From contig CAJUJG010000004.1 of NCBI GenBank assembly GCA_910586715.1, forward strand, positions 53,302 through 117,301: a stretch of DNA of 64,000 nucleotides, written 5' to 3'. The notes below the pieces were generated by a model that did no database searches, had not been told where the DNA came from, and saw nothing but the letters and a program-made list of their open reading frames with translations. A program made the translations under genes and the position numbers. Numbering within the stretch: position 1 is the stretch's first letter; each line of letters opens with the position of its first letter. Shown in pieces: positions 43,164 to 52,995 of the stretch. Source of the DNA: an uncultured Lachnospiraceae bacterium (GTDB lineage: Bacteria; Bacillota; Clostridia; Lachnospirales; Lachnospiraceae).

Positions 43164-43387
43164 TTATTCACACGAACATTCATTTATCCACAAAATGTGA
43201 TTAATTTGTGGATAAATGGTTGAAATAATGTAGAAAAGTTTTGAATAAAACCTCTTAAATATTCAAAATACAAGTTTTTAAGTTGTTTATAAATATCTTT
43301 TTATTTATCCACAATTATGTGAATAACCCTCCTTTAAAATGGATTTAATACACTTTTTTCCACATACTGTCAATTAAGTTATCCACA
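43164..43387. promoter_or_regulatory. DnaA box cluster
   Basis: Six 9-bp boxes (four perfect TTATCCACA, two TTATTCACA) within 224 bp on both strands, followed by an AT-rich stretch (43420-43470) suited to unwinding or to the dnaA promoter. Confidence 0.9.
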
Positions 43388-43534
43388 ATATCAACAATTT
43401 TTTGGGGATTATGTGAATTAACCCTACAAAATTTTATTAATTTTTTCTAATCATTTGATTTTTTTCCACATTTGGTTTACTATTAATATGGTATGGAGTT
43501 TTTGTTGTACGGATAAACTGCAAAGAGGTATGGA

Positions 43535-44905
43535 ATGGACGAAATAAAAGACAGATGGGACGAAATAAAAGATACGCTTAGAGAAGAATATGATCTTACC
43601 AATATTTCCTTCTCGAATTGGATTGCGCCCTTAAAGTTTTATAAGGCTGAAAATAATATGGTAACAATTCTTGTACCTGAGGAACAGGCACATTTGATTA
43701 ACTATATTCAAAAAAAATACCATATATGCTTCAAGGCAACGATTTCGGAGCTGATGAATCACGATTACGACGTTGTTTTTATGGTTGAAAACGATGCTTC
43801 CCTGCAGGATACCGCTTCAAAAAATACATCCGCAGCAAACGAAACCATTGATAATCACTTAAATTTGGAGAAAGCAAACCTTAGCAGCAAATATACCTTT
43901 CACACTTTTGTGGTAGGAAGTAACAATAAATTTGCCAATTCCGCAGCGCTTGCAGTTGCCGAATCACCAGGAGAGATTTATAATCCGCTCTTTTTATATG
44001 GAGGCGCAGGACTTGGAAAAACACACTTGATGCATTCCATAGGCAACTTTGTTTTGGAACAAAACCAAAACATGAAGGTCCTCTATGTCACAAGCGAGGT
44101 TTTTACAAATGAAGTAATCGAATCAATTCGAAGCGGTAACGCCGCGGCAATGACTAAGCTTCGAGAAAAATACCGTACGGTCGATGTGCTTTTGATTGAT
44201 GACGTACAGTTTATTATAGGAAAGGAATCGACACAGGAAGAATTTTTCCATACTTTTAACGCACTGCATTCTGCCGGAAAGCAGATTGTGATTTCATCCG
44301 ATAAACCGCCAAAAGAGATGGAAACCTTGGACGAACGTTTCCGCTCACGGTTCTCCTGCGGGCTGATTGCAGATATTCAGCCGCCTGACTATGAAACGCG
44401 TATGGCAATTCTTCGAAAAAATGCCGAGACGTATGACAGGGAAATTGACGATGAAATTATTCAATATATTGCTACAAATATTAAATCTAATATCCGGGAA
44501 CTTGAAGGCGCTTTAAATAAAGTTATGGCAAACGCCCGCCTGAATAAACAAGAGATTACGATTGAGCTTGCAGAAGACGCTTTAAATGACGTAATTTACC
44601 CGAATAAAATACGGGAAATCACGCCAAAACTCATTCTTGATACGGTTGCGGAGCATTTTAACGTGTCGGTAGACGATATTTCTTCCAAAAAGCGCGATAA
44701 AGAGTTCGCGCTTCCAAGACAGATTATTATGTATTTATGCCGCATTATGACGACGGAAACGTATCAGAATATTGCCGCTCTTTTAGGAAAAAAGGATCAT
44801 ACAACCATTATCAGCGGTGTTAAAAAAATAGAAAAACTGATTGAGAGCGATAGCGAATTAAAAAATAAGGTTGATATTATCAAGAAAAAAATATCACCGT
44901 CCTAA
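43535..44905 (+). CDS. dnaA: Chromosomal replication initiator protein DnaA
   Basis: A 456-residue AAA+ initiator. The N-terminal domain I (LTNISFSNWIAPLKFY) is followed by a linker, the ATPase domain with Walker A LFLYGGAGLGKTHLMHSIG and Walker B VDVLLIDDVQFI, sensor 2 region SNIRELEGALNKV, and the domain IV helix-turn-helix with the DNA signature DHTTIISGVKKIEKL. It binds the boxes upstream of its own gene. Its AGAGGT site lies just upstream of the ATG. Confidence 0.98.
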   Translation: MDEIKDRWDEIKDTLREEYDLTNISFSNWIAPLKFYKAENNMVTILVPEEQAHLINYIQKKYHICFKATISELMNHDYDVVFMVENDASLQDTASKNTSAANETIDNHLNLEKANLSSKYTFHTFVVGSNNKFANSAALAVAESPGEIYNPLFLYGGAGLGKTHLMHSIGNFVLEQNQNMKVLYVTSEVFTNEVIESIRSGNAAAMTKLREKYRTVDVLLIDDVQFIIGKESTQEEFFHTFNALHSAGKQIVISSDKPPKEMETLDERFRSRFSCGLIADIQPPDYETRMAILRKNAETYDREIDDEIIQYIATNIKSNIRELEGALNKVMANARLNKQEITIELAEDALNDVIYPNKIREITPKLILDTVAEHFNVSVDDISSKKRDKEFALPRQIIMYLCRIMTTETYQNIAALLGKKDHTTIISGVKKIEKLIESDSELKNKVDIIKKKISPS

Positions 44906-45131
44906 TCAGGTTGTGGACTGCTGTTTATAACTTCAATATTTTTATGAAGGTTATCCACAGGATTATTTTTCATAATTTCCTTTAATTCTCAGCAAAAACA
45001 TGGTTTTACACAAATCCACACCTGTTATTACTAAGATTACGGATTATATATTAATTTATATATACTTTCAGCGGTTTCGCCGCAAAAGCAAATTGACACA
45101 AACTTCACAATGATTCGAATGGAGGATTCGT
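44906..45131 (+). other. dnaA-dnaN gap with a DnaA box
   Basis: A 226-bp AT-rich gap with one perfect TTATCCACA at 44951-44959. It may form the second half of a bipartite origin or regulate dnaN. Confidence 0.75.
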
Positions 45132-46238
45132 ATGAAAATCATATGTTCAAAATCAAATCTTCTAAATGGTGTAAACACTGTTTCCAAGGCTGTACCCAGT
45201 AAAACGACAATGTCAATACTGGAGTGCATTTTAATTGATGCCAACAAGGGCGAAATAAAGCTTACCGCCAATGATATGGAGCTTGGCATAGAAACCGTGA
45301 TTGACGGCGAAATCATGGAAAAGGGGATTATTGCATTAGATGCAAAGATATTTCTTGAAATGGTGAGAAAGCTGCCGGACAATGACGTTACAATTGAGAC
45401 AGATGCTACATATAAGGCAACAATTACCTGTGAGAAGGCAAAGTTTAATATTGTAGGAAAGTCCGGTGAGGATTTCTCTTATCTTCCACAGATTGAGCGA
45501 TCAGAATCAATTGTTGTTTCGCAGTTTACATTGAAGGAAATTATCAGGCAGACAATTTTTTCGATTGCAGATAATTTTACAAACAAGATTCTGACGGGTG
45601 AATTATTTGAAATTAACGGAGATGTTTTAAAGGTTGTTTCGTCAGACGGTTTGCGGATTTCTTTAAGAAAAATACAACTAAAGAATTCATATCCTGCAAA
45701 GAAAGTGATTGTACCCGGAAAGACCTTGAACGAGGTCAGCAAAATTCTTGCGGGTGATATTGATAAGGATGTGAATATTTTCTTTACGGATAAGCATATT
45801 TTGTTTGAGTTTGATAATACGACGGTTGTCTCAAGACTGATTGAAGGAGAGTATTTGAAGATTGACAATATTCTTTCTGCGGACTATGAGACAAAGATTA
45901 AGTTGAATAAGAAGGAATTTTTAGGATGTATCGACCGTTCGACGCTTTTGATTAAGGAGGGCGATAAAAAGCCGATTATTCTAAACATTCTTGATGACGT
46001 GATGGAACTGAAAATGAATTCCATTGTGGGAAGTCTTGACGAGGAGCTTGATATTTCAAAAATGGGCAAGGATTTGATGATTGGATTTGATCCGAAGTTT
46101 TTGATTGACGCGCTCAAAGTCATTGACGATGAAGAAATTGAAATTAAGCTGCTGAATTCGAAAGCGCCATGTTTTATTAAGGATGACGAGGAGAATTATA
46201 TTTATCTGATTTTACCTGTGACATTCAGCAGTGTGTAA
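45132..46238 (+). CDS. dnaN: DNA polymerase III beta subunit (sliding clamp)
   Basis: A 368-residue ring-forming clamp. N-terminal MKIICSKSNLLNGVNTVSKAV and the three repeated clamp folds are normal, and the C-terminus ends with YIYLILPVTFSSV, a hydrophobic tail as usual. It tethers polymerase to DNA. It lies between dnaA and the S4 gene. Confidence 0.97.
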   Translation: MKIICSKSNLLNGVNTVSKAVPSKTTMSILECILIDANKGEIKLTANDMELGIETVIDGEIMEKGIIALDAKIFLEMVRKLPDNDVTIETDATYKATITCEKAKFNIVGKSGEDFSYLPQIERSESIVVSQFTLKEIIRQTIFSIADNFTNKILTGELFEINGDVLKVVSSDGLRISLRKIQLKNSYPAKKVIVPGKTLNEVSKILAGDIDKDVNIFFTDKHILFEFDNTTVVSRLIEGEYLKIDNILSADYETKIKLNKKEFLGCIDRSTLLIKEGDKKPIILNILDDVMELKMNSIVGSLDEELDISKMGKDLMIGFDPKFLIDALKVIDDEEIEIKLLNSKAPCFIKDDEENYIYLILPVTFSSV

Positions 46239-46289
46239 TTATACGGAATATTAATTTGCGTTTAAGCTTTATAGGAGTGGAAACGAGTT

Positions 46290-46505
46290 ATGGAAGAAAT
46301 TTTTATAAGAGACGATTTTATTAAGCTTGGTCAGGCGATAAAGCTTGCGGGACTTGTGGAATCAGGAGTAGAGGCAAAGGAAGTCATTCAGGACGGGCTT
46401 GTCAGGGTGAACGGCACAGTTGACACAAGGCGTGGAAGAAAACTTGTGCAAGGTGACGAGGTCCGCTTTGGCAAAGAAAGCTTTGTCGTTCAAAAACGCA
46501 ATTAG
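46290..46505 (+). CDS. S4-domain RNA-binding protein (YaaA/RlbA-like)
   Basis: A 71-residue S4 domain protein: IKLGQAIKLAGLVESGVEAKEVIQDGLVRVNGTVDTRRGRKL, matching the small protein always found between dnaN and recF in Firmicutes. It probably binds rRNA; its exact role is unsettled. Confidence 0.93.
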   Translation: MEEIFIRDDFIKLGQAIKLAGLVESGVEAKEVIQDGLVRVNGTVDTRRGRKLVQGDEVRFGKESFVVQKRN

Positions 46506-46517
46506 ATTAGCTTGAGG

Positions 46518-46580
46518 AATGTGAAAAATTTATTTTTCACATGGCAAATTTGTGCTTGAGACACAAATTTGTAGGTTAAG
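46518..46580 (+). repeat. Dispersed palindromic repeat A, copy upstream of recF
   Basis: Two hairpins follow in series: TGTGAAAAAT/ATTTTTCACA and CAAATTTGTG/CACAAATTTG. The shared core GCAAATTTGTGCTT also occurs in the copy upstream of parA (30376-30442, minus strand). Confidence 0.68.
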
Positions 46581-46601
46581 AAAAGAGTATGGTTGTATAA
46601 A

Positions 46602-47735
46602 ATGATTATAAAATCACTGGAACTTGAGAATTTCAGAAATTATGCTGAGTTGTCGATTTCTTTTGACAGCGGGACAAATATTTTGTATGGGGACAATGCG
46701 CAGGGAAAGACGAATATTTTGGAATCGATTTATCTTTCCGCTACGACAAAATCCCATAAGGGTAGTAAGGATAAGGAGCTTATCAATTTTGAAGCGCAGG
46801 AAGCGCATATCCGTACTTATGTGATGAAGGACGGGTTGGAAAACCGTGTGGATATGCATCTTCGCAAGAATAAGACAAAAGGGATTGCCATAAACGGGCA
46901 GAAAATTAAGAAGGCGGCAGATTTACTGGGATTGTTGAATGTGGTGTTTTTTTCGCCGGAGGATTTGTCGATTATCAAAAACGGTCCGTCAGAGCGGCGC
47001 CGTTTTGTGGATATGGAGCTTTGTCAGCTCGACAGTTTTTATTTATATAATCTGAATAATTACAATAAAATCGTTAATCAAAGAAATAAACTTTTGAAGG
47101 ATTTGTCTTTTAACCCTAATCTAAGAGATACACTTTTTATATGGGATTCCCAGCTTGTATCCTATGGAAGTAAGATTATAGAGAGAAGAGCCGCGTTTGT
47201 AAAACAGCTCAATGAGATTATTTATGACATTCATGTCAGATTATCAGGTGGGAAAGAGGCGCTCGAGGTTGTTTATGAACCGGATATTGCGCTTTGTGAG
47301 CTGGAAACCGGATTGAAGAACAGTCAGGAAAAGGATATAAAGCTTAAACAGACGACAGTTGGTCCGCACAGGGATGATTTTTCGTTTTTGGTAGACGGGA
47401 TTGATATTCGTAAATTCGGCTCGCAGGGACAGCAGCGGACGGCTGCTTTGTCGCTGAAGCTTTCCGAGATTGAAATTGTAAAAAAAGTAACAAAAGATAC
47501 GCCGCTTCTGCTTTTAGATGATGTTTTGTCCGAGCTAGACAGCAGCAGGCAGAATTACCTGTTAAACAGTATCGGTGATATTCAGACGATTATCACCTGT
47601 ACGGGACTTGAGGAGTTTGTCAATAACAGGTTTGAAATTAATCGGATTTTTAAGGTTTCAAACGCAGTTGTAACGAATGTGAAAGAAAATTCCAAATCGA
47701 TAGAAGATATTAAATTGGAGGAACGATATGAGTAA
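46602..47735 (+). CDS. recF: DNA replication and repair protein RecF
   Basis: A 377-residue SMC-like ATPase that helps load RecA at gaps. Walker A is LYGDNAQGKTNILESIYL, signature GSQGQQRTAALSLKLSE and Walker B TPLLLLDDVLSELD. The C-terminal part contains KSIEDIKLEERYE and overlaps the gyrB start by 8 bp. The ATG at 46602 is preferred over an in-frame TTG three codons earlier. Confidence 0.96.
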   Translation: MIIKSLELENFRNYAELSISFDSGTNILYGDNAQGKTNILESIYLSATTKSHKGSKDKELINFEAQEAHIRTYVMKDGLENRVDMHLRKNKTKGIAINGQKIKKAADLLGLLNVVFFSPEDLSIIKNGPSERRRFVDMELCQLDSFYLYNLNNYNKIVNQRNKLLKDLSFNPNLRDTLFIWDSQLVSYGSKIIERRAAFVKQLNEIIYDIHVRLSGGKEALEVVYEPDIALCELETGLKNSQEKDIKLKQTTVGPHRDDFSFLVDGIDIRKFGSQGQQRTAALSLKLSEIEIVKKVTKDTPLLLLDDVLSELDSSRQNYLLNSIGDIQTIITCTGLEEFVNNRFEINRIFKVSNAVVTNVKENSKSIEDIKLEERYE

Positions 47736-49647
47736 TGAATACGGAGCTGACCAAATTCAGATATTGGAAGGGCTTGAGGCAGTTCGGAAAAGACCTGGTA
47801 TGTATATCGGCAGCACTTCGTCAAGAGGTCTGCATCATTTGGTATATGAAATCGTAGACAATTCCGTGGACGAGGCGCTTGCGGGGGTTTGTGATACGAT
47901 TGAGGTAACGATTAACCCGGATAATTCCGTGACGGTCATTGATAACGGGCGCGGTATTCCTGTCGGGATTAACCACAAGGCGGGTATTCCTGCCGTTGAG
48001 GTTGTTTTTACGATTTTGCATGCGGGTGGAAAGTTTGGCGGCGGCGGTTACAAGGTTTCGGGTGGTTTGCATGGTGTAGGTGCGTCCGTTGTAAATGCGC
48101 TTTCCACGTGGCTTGAGGTAGAAATCCGGTCGGAAGGAAAGGTTTATAAGCAGCGTTATGAGAGAGGGCATGTCTGTTATCCGTTGAAGGAAATAGGTAC
48201 ATGTGAGCCGGAAAATACTGGTACAAAAGTGACCTTTTCACCAGACCCTGAGATTTTCGAGGAAACGGTTTTTGATTATGATATATTAAAACAGCGTCTT
48301 CGCGAAATGGCTTTTTTGACGAAAAATTTAAAGATTGTTCTGCGTGATATGCGTTCTGAGGACGGTATGATTGAGAAGACATTTCATTATGAGGGCGGTA
48401 TTACGGAATTTGTAACGTATTTAAATCGGAGTAAAACGCCGCTTTATGAGGATGTTCTTTATTTTGAAGGCAAAAAAGACAATGTGTATGTGGAAGTGGC
48501 AATGCAGCACAATGACTCTTATACAGAGAGTACGTACAGTTTTGTTAACAATATCAGTACGCCGGAGGGCGGTACGCATCTTGCGGGATTTCGGAATGCG
48601 ATAACAAAGACATTTAATGATTATGCAAGAAATGCAAAGCTGTTGAAGGACAGCGAAGCAAACCTGAGTGGTGAGGATATTCGAGAGGGACTGACGGCGA
48701 TTGTTTCTGTTAAGATTGAAGATCCGCAGTTTGAGGGACAGACGAAGCAAAAGCTTGGAAACAGCGAGGCGCGCGGTGCGGTTGACAGCATTGTCAGTGA
48801 GTATCTTACGTATTATTTGGAGCAGAATCCCACGATTGCAAAGCAGATTTGTGAAAAGTCCATTCTTGCGCAAAGGGCGAGAGAGGCGGCAAGAAAGGCG
48901 AGGGATTTGACGAGGAGAAAGACAGCGTTGGACGGTATGACACTTCCCGGTAAGCTTGCTGACTGTTCTGATAAGGATCCGAAAAATTGCGAAATTTTTA
49001 TAGTGGAGGGTGATTCTGCGGGAGGCAGCGCAAAGACTGCAAGAAACCGTGCGACACAGGCAATTCTTCCGCTGCGCGGCAAGATTTTGAATGTTGAGAA
49101 GGCAAGACTTGACAGGATTTACGGGAATGCGGAAATTAAGGCGATGATTACTGCGTTTGGTACGGGTATTCATGAGGATTTTGATATTTCAAAGCTGCGG
49201 TATGATAAGATTATTATTATGACGGATGCCGACGTGGACGGTGCGCATATTGCAACGCTGATGCTGACGTTTTTATATCGGTTTATGCCGGAGCTGATTA
49301 AGCAGGGGCATGTGTACTTGGCAAAGCCGCCTTTGTTTAAGCTGGATAAAAATAAAAAGGTTTGGTATGCGTATTCACCGGAGGAGCTTTCTAGTATTTT
49401 GGATGAAGTGGGGCGTGACCAAAGCAATAAGATACAGCGTTACAAAGGATTAGGCGAGATGGACGCGGAGCAGCTTTGGGATACGACGATGGACCCGGAG
49501 AAGCGGATTTTGCTGAAGGTTTCGATTAATGAGGAAACGGAGTCGGAAGTGGATTTGACCTTTACGACGCTTATGGGCGATAAGGTTGAGCCGCGGCGCG
49601 AATTTATTGAGGCGAATGCAAAGTACGTGCAGAATTTGGATATTTAA
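47728..49647 (+). CDS. gyrB: DNA gyrase subunit B
   Basis: A 639-residue ATPase subunit of gyrase. The GHKL motifs are EIVDNSVDEALAG, VIDNGRGIPVG and GGLHGVGASVVNAL; the TOPRIM domain has IFIVEGDSAGGSAK and IMTDADVDGAHI, with PLRGKILNVEKA between. The C-terminal GEMDAEQLWDTTMDP region is typical. It follows recF with an 8-bp overlap. Confidence 0.98.
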   Translation: MSNEYGADQIQILEGLEAVRKRPGMYIGSTSSRGLHHLVYEIVDNSVDEALAGVCDTIEVTINPDNSVTVIDNGRGIPVGINHKAGIPAVEVVFTILHAGGKFGGGGYKVSGGLHGVGASVVNALSTWLEVEIRSEGKVYKQRYERGHVCYPLKEIGTCEPENTGTKVTFSPDPEIFEETVFDYDILKQRLREMAFLTKNLKIVLRDMRSEDGMIEKTFHYEGGITEFVTYLNRSKTPLYEDVLYFEGKKDNVYVEVAMQHNDSYTESTYSFVNNISTPEGGTHLAGFRNAITKTFNDYARNAKLLKDSEANLSGEDIREGLTAIVSVKIEDPQFEGQTKQKLGNSEARGAVDSIVSEYLTYYLEQNPTIAKQICEKSILAQRAREAARKARDLTRRKTALDGMTLPGKLADCSDKDPKNCEIFIVEGDSAGGSAKTARNRATQAILPLRGKILNVEKARLDRIYGNAEIKAMITAFGTGIHEDFDISKLRYDKIIIMTDADVDGAHIATLMLTFLYRFMPELIKQGHVYLAKPPLFKLDKNKKVWYAYSPEELSSILDEVGRDQSNKIQRYKGLGEMDAEQLWDTTMDPEKRILLKVSINEETESEVDLTFTTLMGDKVEPRREFIEANAKYVQNLDI

Positions 49648-49688
49648 TATGATTCCTCGCAATTTTTGAAAGGAGCAAGGTTACAAAT

Positions 49689-52226
49689 ATGGATGATACA
49701 ATCTTTGACAAAATAGAGGAAGTCGATTTACAAAAAACAATGGAAAAATCATATATTGATTATGCCATGAGTGTAATTGCTTCCCGTGCCCTGCCGGATG
49801 TCCGTGACGGATTAAAGCCGGTACAGCGGCGTGTGCTTTATTCCATGATAGAGCTGAACAACGGTCCTGACAAGCCGCACAGAAAGAGTGCGCGTATTGT
49901 CGGTGATACCATGGGTAAGTATCATCCGCATGGCGACAGTTCGATTTACGGCGCATTGGTAAATATGGCGCAGGAGTGGTCTACGCGCTATCCGCTTGTT
50001 GACGGTCACGGCAATTTCGGTTCCGTGGACGGCGACGGCGCTGCGGCAATGCGATATACGGAGGCAAGGCTTAGCAAAATTTCGATGGAGCTTTTGGCGG
50101 ACATCAATAAAAATACGGTTGATTTTGTGCCGAACTTCGATGAAACGGAGAAAGAGCCTACCGTGCTTCCAAGCCGGTACCCAAATCTTTTGGTCAACGG
50201 TACGCAGGGAATTGCGGTCGGTATGGCGACGAATATTCCGCCGCATAATCTGCGGGAGGTTATCGGTGCGGTTGTAAAGATTATTGATAACCGTGTCAAT
50301 GAGGACAGGGATACGGAGATTGACGAAATTTTACCAATCATTAAAGGACCTGATTTTCCGACAGGCGGCATTATTCTTGGAACGCGTGGCGTAGAGGAGG
50401 CTTACCGTACAGGACGCGGTAAAATCAGGGTACGCAGTGTGACAAATATTGAAACTCTGCCGAGCGGAAAGAACCGGATTATCGTGACAGAACTTCCGTA
50501 TATGGTCAATAAGGCAAGACTGATTGAAAAGATTGCAGAATTGGTAAAAGAAAAACGGATTGATGGTATTACGGATTTGCGCGACGAGTCCAACAGAGAG
50601 GGTATGAGAATCTGTATTGAACTGCGCAAGGACGTGAACGCGAATGTGATTTTAAATCAGCTATATAAACATACGCAACTTCAGGACAGTTTTGGCGTGA
50701 TTATGCTTGCGCTTGTAAATAATCAGCCAAAAGTCATGAATTTGAAGGATGTGTTAATTCATTATATTCGGCATCAGGAAGAGGTTGTCACCCGAAGGAC
50801 GCAGTATGACTTGAATAAAGCGGAAGAACGCGACCATATTTTACAGGGTTTGCTGATTGCGCTTGACAATATTGACGAAGTTATTAAAATTATCCGCGGC
50901 AGCGCAAATACGCAGGCTGCAAAGGAAGGTTTGGTTGCACGCTTTGGTTTGACGGATGTGCAGGCGCAGGCGATAGTGGATATGCGTCTGCGTGCATTGA
51001 CAGGCTTGGAGCGCGAGAAACTCGAGCAGGAACATATGGAGCTTTTGAAAAAGATTGAGGAGTACAAGGCAATTTTGGCGGATGAAAAGCTTCTTCTTGG
51101 CGTTATTCGGACGGAAATTATGGTGATTTCCGATAAGTACGGTGACGACAGACGTTCTGCATTTGGATATGATGAGGCGGAAATTAACATGGAGGATTTA
51201 ATTCCGCGCGGAAATACGATTATTGCGATGACGAGCCTTGGATATATCAAGCGAATGACGGTGGATAATTTTAAGACGCAGCACAGAGGCGGTCGCGGAA
51301 TTAAGGGAATGTCCACGATTGAGGACGATTATATCGAAGATCTGCTGATGACGACGACGCATCATTATCTGATGTTCTTTACGAATTTCGGACGTGTTTA
51401 CCGTATTAAGGCTTATGAGATACCGGAGGCGGGAAGAACGGCGCGCGGAACTGCGATTGTCAATATTTTGCAGCTGAATCCGGGTGAAAAAATAACGGCG
51501 ATGATACCGATTAGTGATTATGAAGATGGAAAACATCTGTTTATGATTACGAAGAAGGGTATCGCCAAGAAGACGCCGATTATGGAGTTTTCGAATGTGA
51601 GAAAGTCAGGTCTTGCAGCAATTTCGCTGCGTGATGATGATGAGCTGATTGAGGTAAAAATTACCGATGAAAACTCCGAGATTTTCCTTGTGACGAAATA
51701 TGGTATGTGTATCCGCTTTAAAGAAACTGATGTTCGCTCTATGGGCAGAGGCGCTATGGGTGTTATCGGTATGAACCTTGACGATGGTGACGAGATTGTT
51801 GGTATGCAGTTGAATACGCAGGGAGAGCGGCTTTTGATTGTGTCTGAGATGGGCATGGGCAAGCGGACGAATATTGATGAATTTACCGTGCAGAAGCGCG
51901 GCGGTAAGGGCATTAAGTGTTACCGCATTGCGGAGAAAACAGGAAATGTTGTCGGTGTTAAGGCGGTTAAGGATGACAGTGAGGTTATGATGATTACGAC
52001 GGAGGGTGTGATTATTCAGATTTCCGTGGAGGATATTTCGATTTATAAGCGCAATACGTCGGGTGTTAAGATGATTAACCTTGATGAAGGTGTGACGGTT
52101 GCAAAGGTTGCAAAGGTAAAACAAAAGCCGTCAGACGGAACACATGAGTTTGATGATATTGAGGAAATTGGCGAAGAACTGGATGAAAACGACACAGACA
52201 GCGATTTGCCTGAAAAAGATATTTAA
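49689..52226 (+). CDS. gyrA: DNA gyrase subunit A
   Basis: An 845-residue breakage-reunion subunit. The N-terminal DYAMSVIASRALPDVRDGLKPVQRR and the catalytic Tyr in AAMRYTEARLSKI are present, with the HPHGDSSIYGALVNMAQ quinolone-region sequence. The C-terminal beta-pinwheel contains the GyrA-box QHRGGRGIKG, which distinguishes gyrase from topoisomerase IV. The tail is acidic. Together with gyrB it introduces negative supercoils. Confidence 0.98.
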   Translation: MDDTIFDKIEEVDLQKTMEKSYIDYAMSVIASRALPDVRDGLKPVQRRVLYSMIELNNGPDKPHRKSARIVGDTMGKYHPHGDSSIYGALVNMAQEWSTRYPLVDGHGNFGSVDGDGAAAMRYTEARLSKISMELLADINKNTVDFVPNFDETEKEPTVLPSRYPNLLVNGTQGIAVGMATNIPPHNLREVIGAVVKIIDNRVNEDRDTEIDEILPIIKGPDFPTGGIILGTRGVEEAYRTGRGKIRVRSVTNIETLPSGKNRIIVTELPYMVNKARLIEKIAELVKEKRIDGITDLRDESNREGMRICIELRKDVNANVILNQLYKHTQLQDSFGVIMLALVNNQPKVMNLKDVLIHYIRHQEEVVTRRTQYDLNKAEERDHILQGLLIALDNIDEVIKIIRGSANTQAAKEGLVARFGLTDVQAQAIVDMRLRALTGLEREKLEQEHMELLKKIEEYKAILADEKLLLGVIRTEIMVISDKYGDDRRSAFGYDEAEINMEDLIPRGNTIIAMTSLGYIKRMTVDNFKTQHRGGRGIKGMSTIEDDYIEDLLMTTTHHYLMFFTNFGRVYRIKAYEIPEAGRTARGTAIVNILQLNPGEKITAMIPISDYEDGKHLFMITKKGIAKKTPIMEFSNVRKSGLAAISLRDDDELIEVKITDENSEIFLVTKYGMCIRFKETDVRSMGRGAMGVIGMNLDDGDEIVGMQLNTQGERLLIVSEMGMGKRTNIDEFTVQKRGGKGIKCYRIAEKTGNVVGVKAVKDDSEVMMITTEGVIIQISVEDISIYKRNTSGVKMINLDEGVTVAKVAKVKQKPSDGTHEFDDIEEIGEELDENDTDSDLPEKDI

Positions 52227-52258
52227 TGAGATTAAAAAGAGTAAAAGGAGGAATGTTT

Positions 52259-52861
52259 ATGTATCGTTATGTGGCTATTGAACGTCAGTTTTGCAGCGGC
52301 GGACAGGAGGTTGCAGGTATTCTTGCAAAAAAGCTTGGGTATAAGCTTTATGACCATGATATTTTGGTTGAAACTGCAAATCGTTTGGAGCTGCCTGCAA
52401 TTTATGTTTCAGATTTGGAGGAAACATCATCAACAAATCCGATTTTTAATCTGTCACAGACAGCGCTTGGCGGGTTGAGCAAGAAAAAGAACATACCTCT
52501 CTCGGAACAAATCTTTCAAGCGGAAAAGCAGGTAATCTTGGATGTTGCCGAAAATGAGAGCTGTGTTTTTGTCGGACGCTGTGCAGGGCATATTCTGAGT
52601 GAGAAGGAGGACTGCCTTAGGGTATTTATCTATGCGGATGATGCGTTTCGGCTTGAGCGTGCAAGGACAAAGGAAAAGATTCCGATGGAAAAAGTTGAAG
52701 CGGAGATGAAACGTGTTGACAAGCGCAGGTCCGGTTTCTTTACAAATCATACGGACTGCAAGTGGGGCGCGCAGGAATTTTTCCAAATCAGTTTGAATTC
52801 TGCTACGCTTGGAATTGAGACATGTGCAGAGATTCTTGCAGCAGCTGTTAAAAATCACTAA
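52259..52861 (+). CDS. Cytidylate kinase-like family protein
   Basis: A 200-residue P-loop kinase-like protein of the AAA_26/cytidylate-kinase-2 family: AIERQFCSGGQEVAGILAKKLGYKLYDHDIL at the N-terminus (P-loop variant SGGQEVA), then CVFVGRCAGHIL and a lid region YADDAFRLERARTKE with KRRSGFFTNHTDCKWG. The substrate is not established for this family. The ATG at 52259 has AAAGGAGG seven bases upstream. It follows gyrA closely and ends the operon before a terminator. Confidence 0.88.
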   Translation: MYRYVAIERQFCSGGQEVAGILAKKLGYKLYDHDILVETANRLELPAIYVSDLEETSSTNPIFNLSQTALGGLSKKKNIPLSEQIFQAEKQVILDVAENESCVFVGRCAGHILSEKEDCLRVFIYADDAFRLERARTKEKIPMEKVEAEMKRVDKRRSGFFTNHTDCKWGAQEFFQISLNSATLGIETCAEILAAAVKNH

Positions 52862-52900
52862 AAAATTCTAAGATACGACATAATTTTTGTATATAAAGTA

Positions 52901-52934
52901 CGCCAAATGCAGGTTATCTTGCATTTGGCGGTTT
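52901..52934 (+). terminator. Terminator of the gyrA operon
   Basis: CGCCAAATGCA and TGCATTTGGCG pair perfectly over 11 bases and are followed by GTTTTATT. Confidence 0.88.
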
Positions 52935-52940
52935 TATTCC

Positions 52941-52995
52941 CGCGAGCAACGAGTCAAGTGGCTGCCTGCAGACATTTGACTTGATATAAATAACT
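52941..52995 (+). repeat. Dispersed palindromic repeat B, copy 2
   Basis: GTCAAGTGGCTGC and GCAGACATTTGAC arms form a hairpin overlapping the 3' end of the minus-strand gene; flanking CGAGCAACGAG is shared in reverse with the copy at 32698-32775. Confidence 0.6.

Larger units (their letters stand above)
42844..43534. other. oriC region upstream of dnaA
   Basis: A 690-bp very AT-rich gap between divergent rpmH and dnaA. Consensus TTATCCACA DnaA boxes lie at 43184-43192 (+), 43207-43215 (-), 43305-43313 (+) and 43379-43387 (+); variants TTATTCACA lie at 43164-43172 (+) and 43318-43326 (-). Gene strand switches here. A further box lies between dnaA and dnaN (44951-44959), so the origin is probably bipartite, as in Bacillus subtilis. 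Confidence 0.92.
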
